DNA from: Pelomonas sp. Root1217
GTDB lineage: Bacteria; Pseudomonadota; Gammaproteobacteria; Burkholderiales; Burkholderiaceae_C
Direction: 5' to 3'
Length of the DNA stretch: 64,000 nt
Assembly: GCF_001425705.1 (NCBI RefSeq)
Contig: NZ_LMDC01000023.1
Coordinates: forward strand, 473,079 to 537,078
Shown: piece by piece, positions 7,340 through 14,277 of the stretch
How positions within the stretch are numbered: position 1 is the first letter of the stretch
Layout: each line of letters opens with the position of its first letter
Made by a program: the position numbers and the translations under genes
Notes under the pieces: model-generated
The model's database searches: none
The model's input: the letters and a program-made list of their open reading frames with translations, nothing else
Told to the model about the DNA's origin: nothing

Positions 7340-8843
7340 CGAGGGTGACACGTTCCAGCTCCTCGAAAGTGGTGTCGCCACGGCAGACGGCGGCCAACGC
7401 CATCTCGCGCAACGATTTCATGCCGCGAGCCTTGGCGGCGGCCTTGATCTCGGACATGGGCGCGCGCGCCGCGATCAGGTCGCGCAGGCCGTCGTCGAGC
7501 TTCAGCAGTTCGGCCACCGCCCGCCGGCCCTTGTAGCCGGTGCCGCGGCAATGGCCGCAGCCCTCGCCCTTCAGGAAGTTGCCGTTGATGACGCCGTGTC
7601 TTGTGAGGGTGGCGGCATCAGGTGTGAACGGCTGCGCGCAGTGCTTGCACGTCAGCCGCACCAGGCGCTGGGCCAGCACGGCGTTCAAGGCCGAGACGAC
7701 GTTGTAGAGGTCCAGGCCCATGTGCATGAAGCGGCCGATGACGTCGAACGCGTTGTTCGCATGCACCGTGCTGAACACCAGATGGCCCGTCAGCGCGGCC
7801 TGCACGGCGATCTGCGCGGTCTCGGCATCGCGGATCTCGCCCACCATGACGCGATCCGGGTCGTGGCGCAGGATGGAGCGCAGGCCGCGCGAGAAGGTCA
7901 GGCCCTTCTTCTCGTTGACGGGGATCTGCACGACGCCGCTGAGCTGGTACTCGACCGGGTCTTCGATCGTGATGATCTTGTCGGCGCCGGTGTGGATCTC
8001 GGCCAGCGTCGCGTACAGCGTCGTCGTCTTGCCCGAGCCGGTCGGGCCGGTGACGAGCAGCATGCCGTGAGGCTGGCGCGCCTGATGGCGGATGGCGGCG
8101 CGCTCGTCATCGCCGAAGCCCAGCGAATCGAGCGTCAACGAGCCGGCGCGGGCGATGGCCGCGCGGTCCAGGATGCGGATGACGGCGTCCTCACCGAACA
8201 CGCTGGGCATGACGGAGAGGCGGAAGTCGATCTCGCGGCCCTGCACGCGCAGCTTGAAGCGACCGTCCTGCGGCAGGCGGCGCTCGCCGATGTCGAGCTC
8301 GGCCATGACCTTCAGGCGCGACACCAGCTGCTCGGCCACCTGCGGGCTCTCGACCTGGCGCACCACGGCCATGACGCCATCGACACGGAAGCGAATCATC
8401 GCGCCGCGAGCCGTGCATTCGATGTGGATGTCCGACGCCGTGTCCTGCAGCGCGTCGTAGATGGTGGCGTTGAGCAGGCGCACGACGGGGCTGGCCTGCT
8501 CGCTCAACGCCAGGGCCGACAGCTCCTCCGTGTGATCCTCGACGGCGGTCAGTGCATCCTCGACGTCAGACAGTGCGCGGAAGTCGGCTTCACCAGCGCC
8601 GAGGAAATGGGTCACCGCCTCGGCCGACGCACGCTGCCAGCCGACCGGTGCGTTCAGCCGCGACTCGACGCTCTGCAGCAGCATCGCGTCCTCGTCGCGC
8701 TCGGCGAGCAGCACTCGCCTGTTGTCGGCACCCACGGCCAGCACGGCACGCCAGCGCTGCGCCTGGGCCTGGGGCCATTGTTCGAAGTCAAGGTGCCAGG
8801 GGCCCTGCTCGGCCGGCAGCCAGTCTTGCAAGGATGCGGTCAC
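7332..8843 (-). CDS. gspE: Type II secretion ATPase GspE (PulE/PilB family)
   Basis: The protein has 503 residues and shows all hallmarks of secretion ATPases: Walker A GPTGSGKTTTLYA near residue 265, Asp box ITIEDPVEYQ, Walker B DPDRVMVGEIRDAETA and His box GHLVFSTVHANNA. There is also a zinc-type pair TCKHC...GCGHCRGTGYKGR near the C-terminus. It powers pseudopilus assembly from the cytoplasmic face. The start is taken as GTG 8843 with GGGAG about 8 bases upstream. A longer in-frame reading from 8885 would begin inside the CACAGAGG repeat and adds MPLWLCS-type sequence with no homology expectation. It overlaps the downstream GspL-like gene. Confidence 0.93.
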   Translation of the reverse strand: MTASLQDWLPAEQGPWHLDFEQWPQAQAQRWRAVLAVGADNRRVLLAERDEDAMLLQSVESRLNAPVGWQRASAEAVTHFLGAGEADFRALSDVEDALTAVEDHTEELSALALSEQASPVVRLLNATIYDALQDTASDIHIECTARGAMIRFRVDGVMAVVRQVESPQVAEQLVSRLKVMAELDIGERRLPQDGRFKLRVQGREIDFRLSVMPSVFGEDAVIRILDRAAIARAGSLTLDSLGFGDDERAAIRHQARQPHGMLLVTGPTGSGKTTTLYATLAEIHTGADKIITIEDPVEYQLSGVVQIPVNEKKGLTFSRGLRSILRHDPDRVMVGEIRDAETAQIAVQAALTGHLVFSTVHANNAFDVIGRFMHMGLDLYNVVSALNAVLAQRLVRLTCKHCAQPFTPDAATLTRHGVINGNFLKGEGCGHCRGTGYKGRRAVAELLKLDDGLRDLIAARAPMSEIKAAAKARGMKSLREMALAAVCRGDTTFEELERVTLDE

Positions 8844-8871
8844 GCCATGCTCCCGCGAAGCCTTTGAACAA

Positions 8872-8947
8872 AGCCACAGAGGCACAGAGGCACAGAGAAG
8901 AACCCAGGCAAACCGAATTTCCTCCGTGCCTCTGTGCCTCTGTGGCT
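8872..8947. repeat. Large inverted repeat of CCACAGAGGCACAGAGG type between gspF and gspE
   Basis: Two 26-base arms (8872-8897 and 8922-8947) are complementary at 25 positions and flank a 24-base loop. Each arm contains direct copies of CACAGAGG. The hairpin fills most of the 121-base gap between the gspF stop and the gspE start in an otherwise overlapping operon. Transcribed, it would form a very stable stem that could lower or separate expression of downstream genes. Similar CACAGAGGCACAGAGG sequences are common dispersed repeats in bacterial genomes, so an origin as a mobile palindromic element is likely. Confidence 0.8.
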
Positions 8948-8964
8948 GTGTTTCGCTGCAGTGG

Positions 8965-10161
8965 TCATTGCACCTGCTCCACCAGCTGGAAGATCGGCAG
9001 ATACATCAAAACAATGATGCCCCCGATCAGCACGCCCATGATCAGCATCAGCGCCGGGTTCACCAGGCGCGACAGCAGGTCGGTCAGCCGCGCCGCCTCT
9101 TCATCGTGGAAGGCCGCGGCGCGCTCCAGCATGGCCGCGACCTCGCCACTGCGCTCGCCGACGCGCAACATGCGGCGCGCGACCGGCGTCGCCAAGTCTT
9201 GTGAGTCGAAGGCGGCCGACAGCCGCTCGCCACGCTCGATCTGCGCGGCCGCGGCCTGCACGGCCGCGCGCCAGGGTGCGGCGACCACGTCGACGACGAT
9301 GCGCAGCGCAGCCAGCGCCGGCACGCCCGACGCCAGCAGCATGGCCAGCGACCGGTACAGCCGCGCCAGCGCCAACACGCGCAGCCGCGGGCCCAGGCCG
9401 GGCAGCGTCCACAGCGCGGCTTGAGCGCGCTGGCGCACGGCGGGCTGGCGCAGCAGCGTGAAGATCGCAAAGCCCACCGCCGCGATGCCGCCGATGACCA
9501 GCCCCGGATGCGCGCCGGCCGTCTGGCCGAACTCGATGAGCACGCGCGAAGCCCACGGCAGGTCGGCGCTGGTCTGCTCCAGGATGCCGGCAAAGCGCGG
9601 CAGCACGTAAAGCAGCAGGAAGAGGATGACGAGCGAGCCGACGCCGAGCAGCATCAGCGGGTAGACCAATGCGGCGACGAGTCGCGAGCGCAGCGCGTCG
9701 ACCCAGGCCAGATAGCGCGCGTGCTGGGCCAACGCCGTGGAGAGCTGGCCGGTCTTCTCGTTGGCCGCGACGATGGCGCAGATCAGTTCGTCAAAGGCCT
9801 GCGGCTGCTGGCGCAGCGCGACGGACAGCGGCTGGCCCTGCTCGATCTGGCTGGTGACGGCGTCCAGTGCTGCGCGCACGCCGGGCTGGCCTTCCTTCTC
9901 GCGCAGCGTGCTCAACGCTTCGAGCAGCGCGATGCCGGCGTCCAGCAGCACGGCCAGCTCCTGGCTGAAGAGCTGCAGGGGGAATTTGCTGTTGCGGCGC
10001 CAGGGCTTGGCGCTCTCGGTGGCGACGGCGACCTCGCGCACCTCCAGCACATGCTGGGGCGACACACCGAGCACCGCGGCCACGGCGGCACGGTCGGAGG
10101 CCTCGACGCGCTCCGAAGTGACGGCTCCCGCGCGCAGTACGCGGGTTTGGAATTGCGGCAT
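8965..10161 (-). CDS. gspF: Type II secretion inner-membrane platform protein GspF
   Basis: The protein has 398 residues with the duplicated T2SSF domain. The first copy contains FSQELAVLLDAGIALLEAL and IVAANEKTGQLSTAL. The second contains LYRSLAMLLASGVPALAALR and MLRVGERSGEVAAMLERA. Three membrane segments are visible: VYPLMLLGVGSLVILFLLLY, GLVIGGIAAVGFAIFTLL and the C-terminal LMLIMGVLIGGIIVLMYLP. The family organises the pseudopilus base with GspE and GspL/M. The ATG at 10161 overlaps the gspG stop by one base (TGATG); the GTG codon just upstream is not preferred. Length and domain order are normal for the family. Confidence 0.93.
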   Translation of the reverse strand: MPQFQTRVLRAGAVTSERVEASDRAAVAAVLGVSPQHVLEVREVAVATESAKPWRRNSKFPLQLFSQELAVLLDAGIALLEALSTLREKEGQPGVRAALDAVTSQIEQGQPLSVALRQQPQAFDELICAIVAANEKTGQLSTALAQHARYLAWVDALRSRLVAALVYPLMLLGVGSLVILFLLLYVLPRFAGILEQTSADLPWASRVLIEFGQTAGAHPGLVIGGIAAVGFAIFTLLRQPAVRQRAQAALWTLPGLGPRLRVLALARLYRSLAMLLASGVPALAALRIVVDVVAAPWRAAVQAAAAQIERGERLSAAFDSQDLATPVARRMLRVGERSGEVAAMLERAAAFHDEEAARLTDLLSRLVNPALMLIMGVLIGGIIVLMYLPIFQLVEQVQ

Positions 10162-10583
10162 CACCAGCTGGTGAGGTCGGCATCCTCACCCTCGCCGCCG
10201 GGGCGGCCGTCCTTGCCGAAGCTCAGCAGGTCGTATTCGCCATGCTCGCCAGGGCTGCGGTATTGGTATTCATTGCCCCAGGGGTCCTTGGGTACGGCCT
10301 TGGAGAGATACGGCCCCGCCCATTTCGGCTCGTCGGCAGGCCGGGTGACCAGCACGGCCAGGCCCTGCTCGGTGCTGGGGTAGCGGCCGACGTCCAGGCG
10401 GTATTGGTCCAGCGACTTGGTCAGCGCGTCGATCTGGGCGCGGGTCGCCTTGACCTCGCTCTTGCCGATCTGGCCGAAGAACTTGGGGCCGACGTAACCG
10501 GCCAGGAGGCCGATGATGACCATGACGACCAGAAGCTCAAGCAGGGTGAAGCCGCGCGGGCGGGCAGAACGGGGTCGGAACAT
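10161..10583 (-). CDS. gspG: Type II secretion major pseudopilin GspG
   Basis: The protein has 140 residues with prepilin signature RPRGFTLLELLVVMVIIGLL (Gly -1, Phe +1, Glu +5). The soluble domain is canonical GspG: KSEVKATRAQIDALTKSLDQ, DVGRYPSTEQGLAVLVTRP, VPKDPWGNEYQYRSPGEHG and EYDLLSFGKDGRPGGEGEDAD. The last part carries the Asp residues that bind calcium in the family. It is the most conserved gene of the cluster and fixes its identity as type II secretion-like. The start at 10583 is preferred to a TTG at 10619, which would give an overlong leader. No strong ribosome site is visible. Confidence 0.93.
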   Translation of the reverse strand: MFRPRSARPRGFTLLELLVVMVIIGLLAGYVGPKFFGQIGKSEVKATRAQIDALTKSLDQYRLDVGRYPSTEQGLAVLVTRPADEPKWAGPYLSKAVPKDPWGNEYQYRSPGEHGEYDLLSFGKDGRPGGEGEDADLTSW

Positions 10584-10674
10584 GGCGAGCAAGGGTACAG
10601 CGGGAGGGCGACTGTTCAACGGCTGGCGCCATCAGGCAATCGGGATTTGACCGACCCGCATTCTCAGGGGCCGC

Positions 10675-12060
10675 TCAGGAGGATTGAGCCAGCGTACAGG
10701 TATTGCCAGCGTTGTCCGCGCAAGGGCCTTGCCAGCGGATACGCGTGGCCGCAGCTGGCGGCAAGGGCGAACGGCCGTCCAGCGCCTGGCCGCGCACGCC
10801 GGTAAAGCTGGCCAGCGTCGTCCAGGTTGAGCCCTGCAGGTATTGCAGGTCGTAGCGCGCGCCCGGCCGCAGGCTGCGCGTCTTGATCTGGTATTCGCCG
10901 GCGACGATGGCAAAGCTGGGCGTGTCGCGGAAGGGCTGGGCCAGCGGTTCGCCGACGAACAACCCCTGCCCCGGCCACTGCACCGCCTTCCAGTAGGCCT
11001 CGATGGCCGTGGCACCGCGCCAGTACTGGTCGATGAGGACCGAGGCGCGCGAGAACTTTTGCGGCAGGTTACAGGGCTCCTCCACCGTACCGTAGCTGGC
11101 GGTTGCGCCCGCCTCCAGCCAGGCCGTGATGGGCATCTGGCCGCCGCCCGAGGGCAGCACGCCGCCCGCGGAGGTCAGCGTGTCGGCCAGGGCACCGGGG
11201 CGGAATTGCAGCGACGACAGATTGGCGACGCTGCTCAACCCCGTCAGGTAGAACAGCATGCCGCTCTTGCCGGACAGGGCATTGGCGCTGGCCGGGCCGG
11301 CGCTGTTGTCGACATAGTTCAGCGCCAGGGCGCCGCTCCAGGCCGCCGGCAGGCCGGCGAAATCGTTCCAGCGCACGCTGCGGTCGTCGTCCGTCGTGCG
11401 CACCAGCCAGCCCTCGCCGGCTGGCCGGCTGCCGTCGGCCGCCACGCCGCGGTTGATCAGCGCCTGGGCGGCCGCCAGCGTGTGGGCACCCAGCAACATG
11501 GAGGGGCGCATCTGCAACTCGGTTTGCGGCCGGCGCGCCTCGCTGTCGTAGAGCGGCGAGGCGGCCGTGTTCGCACAGGCCTCGGTCGATGGGCTGGGGT
11601 TGCAGTAGCGCGCGTCAAAACCGAGAGCCATCGCGCTGGTGATGCCCATGCTGCAGGCGCTAGTGACCCGGCTGGGGGCTGCCCAGGTCAGCAGCGTGGC
11701 CTGGATGCCGAGCGGCAACTTGGCGTCGATGTCGGATTTCAACAACGCGAAGTCGGCCGCGGAAATCGCCTCCTGAGCAGTGTTAACCCGAACTCGGATC
11801 AGATTCGCCGCCGGCACGCCACGCGCTGCCAGATAGGCGGCGCCGACGGCTTCACTGAGGGCATCACCCTCGGCCACGATGACGGCCAGGTCGGCCGGCG
11901 TCAGCCCGTTGGCGGGCAGCGTCAGCGTCAAGGTCTGCCCCATGCCACCACCCCCGCCGCCGTCCCCTCCCGTGCCGCTGCCTCCGCCGCCGCCGCAGGC
12001 ACTCAACAAGGTCATCAACAGTGGCAGCAGCAAGCGGTTCAAAGGGCTCATGGGGGCCAT
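10675..12060 (-). CDS. TIGR03790-like lipoprotein upstream of the secretion operon
   Basis: The protein has 461 residues. Signal peptide and lipobox LLMTLLSAC are followed by a Gly-rich tether of about 20 residues. The body shows the pattern known from TIGR03790 family proteins: LAVIVAEGDALSEAVGAAYL, RGVPAANLIRVRV and GIQATLLTWAAPSRV, followed by a Cys-containing segment and GWLVRTTDDD. The family has no established biochemical role; members are often found in genomes with type II secretion or sorting systems. It ends 91 bases before gspG on the same strand, so co-transcription is possible. An in-frame ATG at 12051 could also be the start. Family naming is from memory of the motif pattern, not a search. 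Confidence 0.7.
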   Translation of the reverse strand: MAPMSPLNRLLLPLLMTLLSACGGGGGSGTGGDGGGGGGMGQTLTLTLPANGLTPADLAVIVAEGDALSEAVGAAYLAARGVPAANLIRVRVNTAQEAISAADFALLKSDIDAKLPLGIQATLLTWAAPSRVTSACSMGITSAMALGFDARYCNPSPSTEACANTAASPLYDSEARRPQTELQMRPSMLLGAHTLAAAQALINRGVAADGSRPAGEGWLVRTTDDDRSVRWNDFAGLPAAWSGALALNYVDNSAGPASANALSGKSGMLFYLTGLSSVANLSSLQFRPGALADTLTSAGGVLPSGGGQMPITAWLEAGATASYGTVEEPCNLPQKFSRASVLIDQYWRGATAIEAYWKAVQWPGQGLFVGEPLAQPFRDTPSFAIVAGEYQIKTRSLRPGARYDLQYLQGSTWTTLASFTGVRGQALDGRSPLPPAAATRIRWQGPCADNAGNTCTLAQSS

Positions 12061-12088
12061 TCTTGCAGCGCAGCTCGACCGTTAGTTG

Positions 12089-12105
12089 TGCACGATTTTG
12101 GTGCC
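12089..12105. promoter_or_regulatory. NtrC-like binding site
   Basis: TGCACGATTTTGGTGCC matches the NtrC consensus TGCAC-YA-N3-TGGTGCA at 12 of the 14 defined positions. A second, weaker version (TGCAC-CG-GGG-CGGGGCA) lies at 12153-12169, about 64 bases away. Paired NtrC sites of this type normally activate sigma-54 promoters, but I could not find a convincing GG-N10-GC promoter nearby. The site is 29 bases upstream of the lipoprotein start on the minus strand and faces a terminator-ended non-coding stretch on the plus strand. Confidence 0.4.
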
Positions 12106-12290
12106 TGCCCGCACCTTTCGCGGCCAGAGAACCCGGGCTTACCCCAGTGTTGTGCACCGGGGCGGGGCAATACATTTTCAGCACTCGACGCGGTTCCGGG
12201 CTCTGGTTCAGGACCGCCGGGCGGGTTGTGAGGAGACAAATCAAGCGCCAAGCGCATCCGGTTGCTTCGTAACCCCGAAGACAATCCACC

Positions 12291-12326
12291 GGCCACCAAG
12301 GCACCCCTTGGTGGCCGTTTTCTTTA
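12291..12326 (+). terminator. Intrinsic terminator with no annotated gene before it
   Basis: The stem GGCCACCAAGG (12291-12301), loop CACC and arm CCTTGGTGGCC (12306-12316) are followed by GTTTTCTTTA. It is an 11-bp perfect stem with a T-rich tail on the plus strand. No plus-strand gene lies to its left, as the nearest gene runs on the minus strand. It may therefore end an unannotated small RNA starting somewhere in 12110-12290. Confidence 0.65.
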
Positions 12327-12427
12327 TGGGGCCGAAGGCCCCTCGCCTGGTCTCGCACGCTGAACGCGGCGTGCCCAGTCGGTCTTGCAGACCGCGCTGC
12401 GGCAGGCACATCACGCCCACTGGGCGT

Positions 12428-12507
12428 AATGTGTCCGGCCTCGGCCCCCGAGGGGACGGCGATTGACCGGGCATCAAGCCCGGTCAACATCGCCCGACGG
12501 GCCGGCT
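12428..12507 (+). repeat. Structured repeat, copy A
   Basis: The order of parts is ATGTGTCCGG, the anchor CCCCCGAGGGGACGGCGAT (12445-12463), stem TGACCGGGC, loop ATCAA, stem GCCCGGTCA, then ACATCGCC and GGGCCGGCT. The outer GGCGAT and ATCGCC also pair. The inverted copy at 58599-58676 has the same anchor and the same 3' flank but a different stem sequence that is still fully paired. This is evidence that the fold, not only the sequence, is conserved. Confidence 0.75.
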
Positions 12508-12525
12508 CGGCGAACTGGAGTCGGA

Positions 12526-12585
12526 CACAAGCAGTCCCTGCGGACTGCTTGTGCCTACGGAAGGCCATGGGCCTCTGGCCCATGG
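12526..12585. repeat. Two adjacent perfect hairpins
   Basis: CACAAGCAGTCC (12526-12537) pairs with GGACTGCTTGTG (12542-12553) across a 4-base loop, a 12-bp perfect stem. CCATGGGCC (12565-12573) pairs with GGCCCATGG (12577-12585) across a 3-base loop. With GGGGCC-GAA-GGCCCC at 12328-12342, the terminator at 12291 and the structured repeat at 12428, they form a 300-base run of hairpins. The rest of the 584-base gap between the lipoprotein start and the TauE/SafE gene holds no coding sequence I can support. Confidence 0.6.
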
Positions 12586-12644
12586 CAGGCCCAGCGCTCG
12601 GCCCGCGCAAGGCGCTACGGCCGCGCAGTGATAGAACCCGGGAC

Positions 12645-13406
12645 ATGCTCGAACTCGCAACGGTTGCCCTGGCCTCCCTGCTCGCAGGCTTCATCGACGC
12701 GGTCGCCGGTGGCGGTGGCCTCGTGCTCGTACCGGCGCTGTTCAGCACCTACCCCGGCGCGGCGCCGGCCACGCTGCTGGGCACGAACAAGGGCGCGTCG
12801 GTCTGGGGTACGGGCTGGGCGACGCTGCAATATGTGAAGCGGGTCGACCTGCCCTGGAAGCGCCTGATGCCGGCCGCGGCGATGGCGGGCATCGGCAGCT
12901 TTGCCGGCGCCTGGATGCTGACGCTGGTCAGCGCCGACGGCCTGCGCAAGGCCCTGCCGCTGGTGCTGCTGGCGGTGCTGGTCTACACCCTGGCCAAGAA
13001 GGATCTCGGCCGTGAGCACACACCGCGCTTCACCGGCCACGCCGAGGCGCTGGTGGCCGGCGGTATCGCGCTGGCCGTGGGCTTCTACGACGGTTTCTTC
13101 GGCCCCGGCACGGGCAGCTTCTTCGTCTTCCTGTTCGTGCGGCTGCTGGGTTACGACTTCCTGCACGCCTCGGCGACGGCCAAGCTGATGAACCTGCTGA
13201 CGAATGCGTTCGCGATCGCCCTGTTCGTCAGCAAGGGCCACATCTGGTGGCAGGTCGCGGCGGTGATGGCGGTAACCAACGTGGCGGGCAGCCTGCTCGG
13301 CACCCGGCTGGCCCTGAAACATGGCGCCGGCTTCGTGCGCGGCGTCTTTGTCATCGTCGTCGGCGCTCTCATCCTCAAAACAGCCTGGGACGCCTTCTTC
13401 CGCTGA
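12645..13406 (+). CDS. TauE/SafE (TSUP) family membrane permease
   Basis: The protein has 253 residues and about eight membrane segments in two related halves. The N-terminal half has LAGFIDAVAGGGGLVLVPALF and the second half AVGFYDGFFGPGTGSFFVFL, the paired Gly-rich motifs of the TSUP family. These proteins export or import sulfite, sulfoacetate and other small organosulfur or organic anions; the substrate here cannot be told. The start at ATG 12645 is chosen because upstream in-frame sequence runs through the hairpin array. The gene is followed 36 bases later by the HDOD gene in the same direction. Confidence 0.88.
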   Translation: MLELATVALASLLAGFIDAVAGGGGLVLVPALFSTYPGAAPATLLGTNKGASVWGTGWATLQYVKRVDLPWKRLMPAAAMAGIGSFAGAWMLTLVSADGLRKALPLVLLAVLVYTLAKKDLGREHTPRFTGHAEALVAGGIALAVGFYDGFFGPGTGSFFVFLFVRLLGYDFLHASATAKLMNLLTNAFAIALFVSKGHIWWQVAAVMAVTNVAGSLLGTRLALKHGAGFVRGVFVIVVGALILKTAWDAFFR

Positions 13407-13442
13407 TCTACCATCAAGCATTCCCTAGCGCCCTTATTCACC

Positions 13443-14261
13443 ATGCCCGTCGATCCTCAACTGCGCAATCTGGACATCGAGATCCCGACCCAGCCCGAGG
13501 TCCTGGTCAAGCTCTCGCTGCTGATGGCAGCCGAGGACATTGACCTGCAGGCCATGTCCTCCCTGGTCGAGACCGACATGGCCCTCGCGGCCGCCGTCAT
13601 GAAGGCGGTCAACTCCTCCCTGTACGGCCTGCGCGGCCGGGTGCAGACCGTGCATCAGGCCCTGACCTATCTGGGCATGCGCGAGGTCGCGGCCATCACC
13701 TTCGAGATGGGCCTGCGCGCCGCCTTCCCGGCCGCAGCCGAGTTGGAGCAAGTCTGGTCGCGGGCCTCGCAGCGCGGCCTGCTGATGGGCCGCATGGGCC
13801 AGATGCTGGGCGTCGACCCCTGGGCCGCCCACTCGGCCGGCCTGTTCGAGGAATGCGGCAAGGCGGTGCTCTACCGCCATGCGCCGACGCACTACCCGGC
13901 CATGCTGCGCGCCGCGCCGCGCGATGCCGAACTGGTGGAGCTGGAGAAGACGGCCTTCGGCGTCAGCCATGACGCGCTGGGTGCGGCGCTGTGCGAAAGC
14001 TGGGGCCTGGCTCCGGCGGCCGTGGCCAGCGTGCGCTATCACGTCGACATCCAGGCGTCGCTGACGATGCCGGAGAGCCTGGCCCGGCGCAGCGTCGCCG
14101 CCATCTCGACGGTCGCCTGGGCCCTGCTCAGCCATCCCGACCAGCTCGATGAGATTGCCAGCCAGATCGCACCTCAGGCGCAGCTGGACGAGACCCTCGT
14201 GTTGCGCGCGGCCCGCCGCGTCAACGAGCAGCTGCTGGCTGCCCAGGAACACGGCCGCTGA
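13443..14261 (+). CDS. HDOD domain-containing protein
   Basis: The protein has 272 residues. It contains the HDOD core: IPTQPEVLVKLSLLMAAED, ETDMALAAAVMKAVNSSLYG, VQTVHQALTYLGMREVAAIT, HSAGLFEECGKAVLYRH and SHDALGAALCESWGLAP. HDOD is an HD-like helical domain in signalling proteins and usually lacks the full HD metal site, which is the case here (HSAGLFEECG in place of an HD pair). No other output domain is attached. Its neighbour, read convergently, is a GGDEF diguanylate cyclase, which suits a role in signalling, but no mechanism is visible. The stop lies 16 bases from the cyclase stop. Confidence 0.88.
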   Translation: MPVDPQLRNLDIEIPTQPEVLVKLSLLMAAEDIDLQAMSSLVETDMALAAAVMKAVNSSLYGLRGRVQTVHQALTYLGMREVAAITFEMGLRAAFPAAAELEQVWSRASQRGLLMGRMGQMLGVDPWAAHSAGLFEECGKAVLYRHAPTHYPAMLRAAPRDAELVELEKTAFGVSHDALGAALCESWGLAPAAVASVRYHVDIQASLTMPESLARRSVAAISTVAWALLSHPDQLDEIASQIAPQAQLDETLVLRAARRVNEQLLAAQEHGR

Positions 14262-14277
14262 CCCCTGCCGCCGTGTT

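Noticed and set aside
8844-8885. Longer N-terminus of GspE starting at GTG 8885
   Set aside because: The extra 14 codons are translated from the CACAGAGG repeat. GTG 8843 has a proper ribosome site.
12150-12290. Sigma-54 promoter next to the NtrC-like sites
   Set aside because: No sequence with GG-N10-GC and TTGC was found on the plus strand in the expected place.
12150-12300. 6S RNA or another known small RNA
   Set aside because: The stretch ends in a terminator but does not show the 6S closing stem and bubble pattern, and the flanking gene is not the usual 6S neighbour. It is kept only as an unassigned small RNA candidate.
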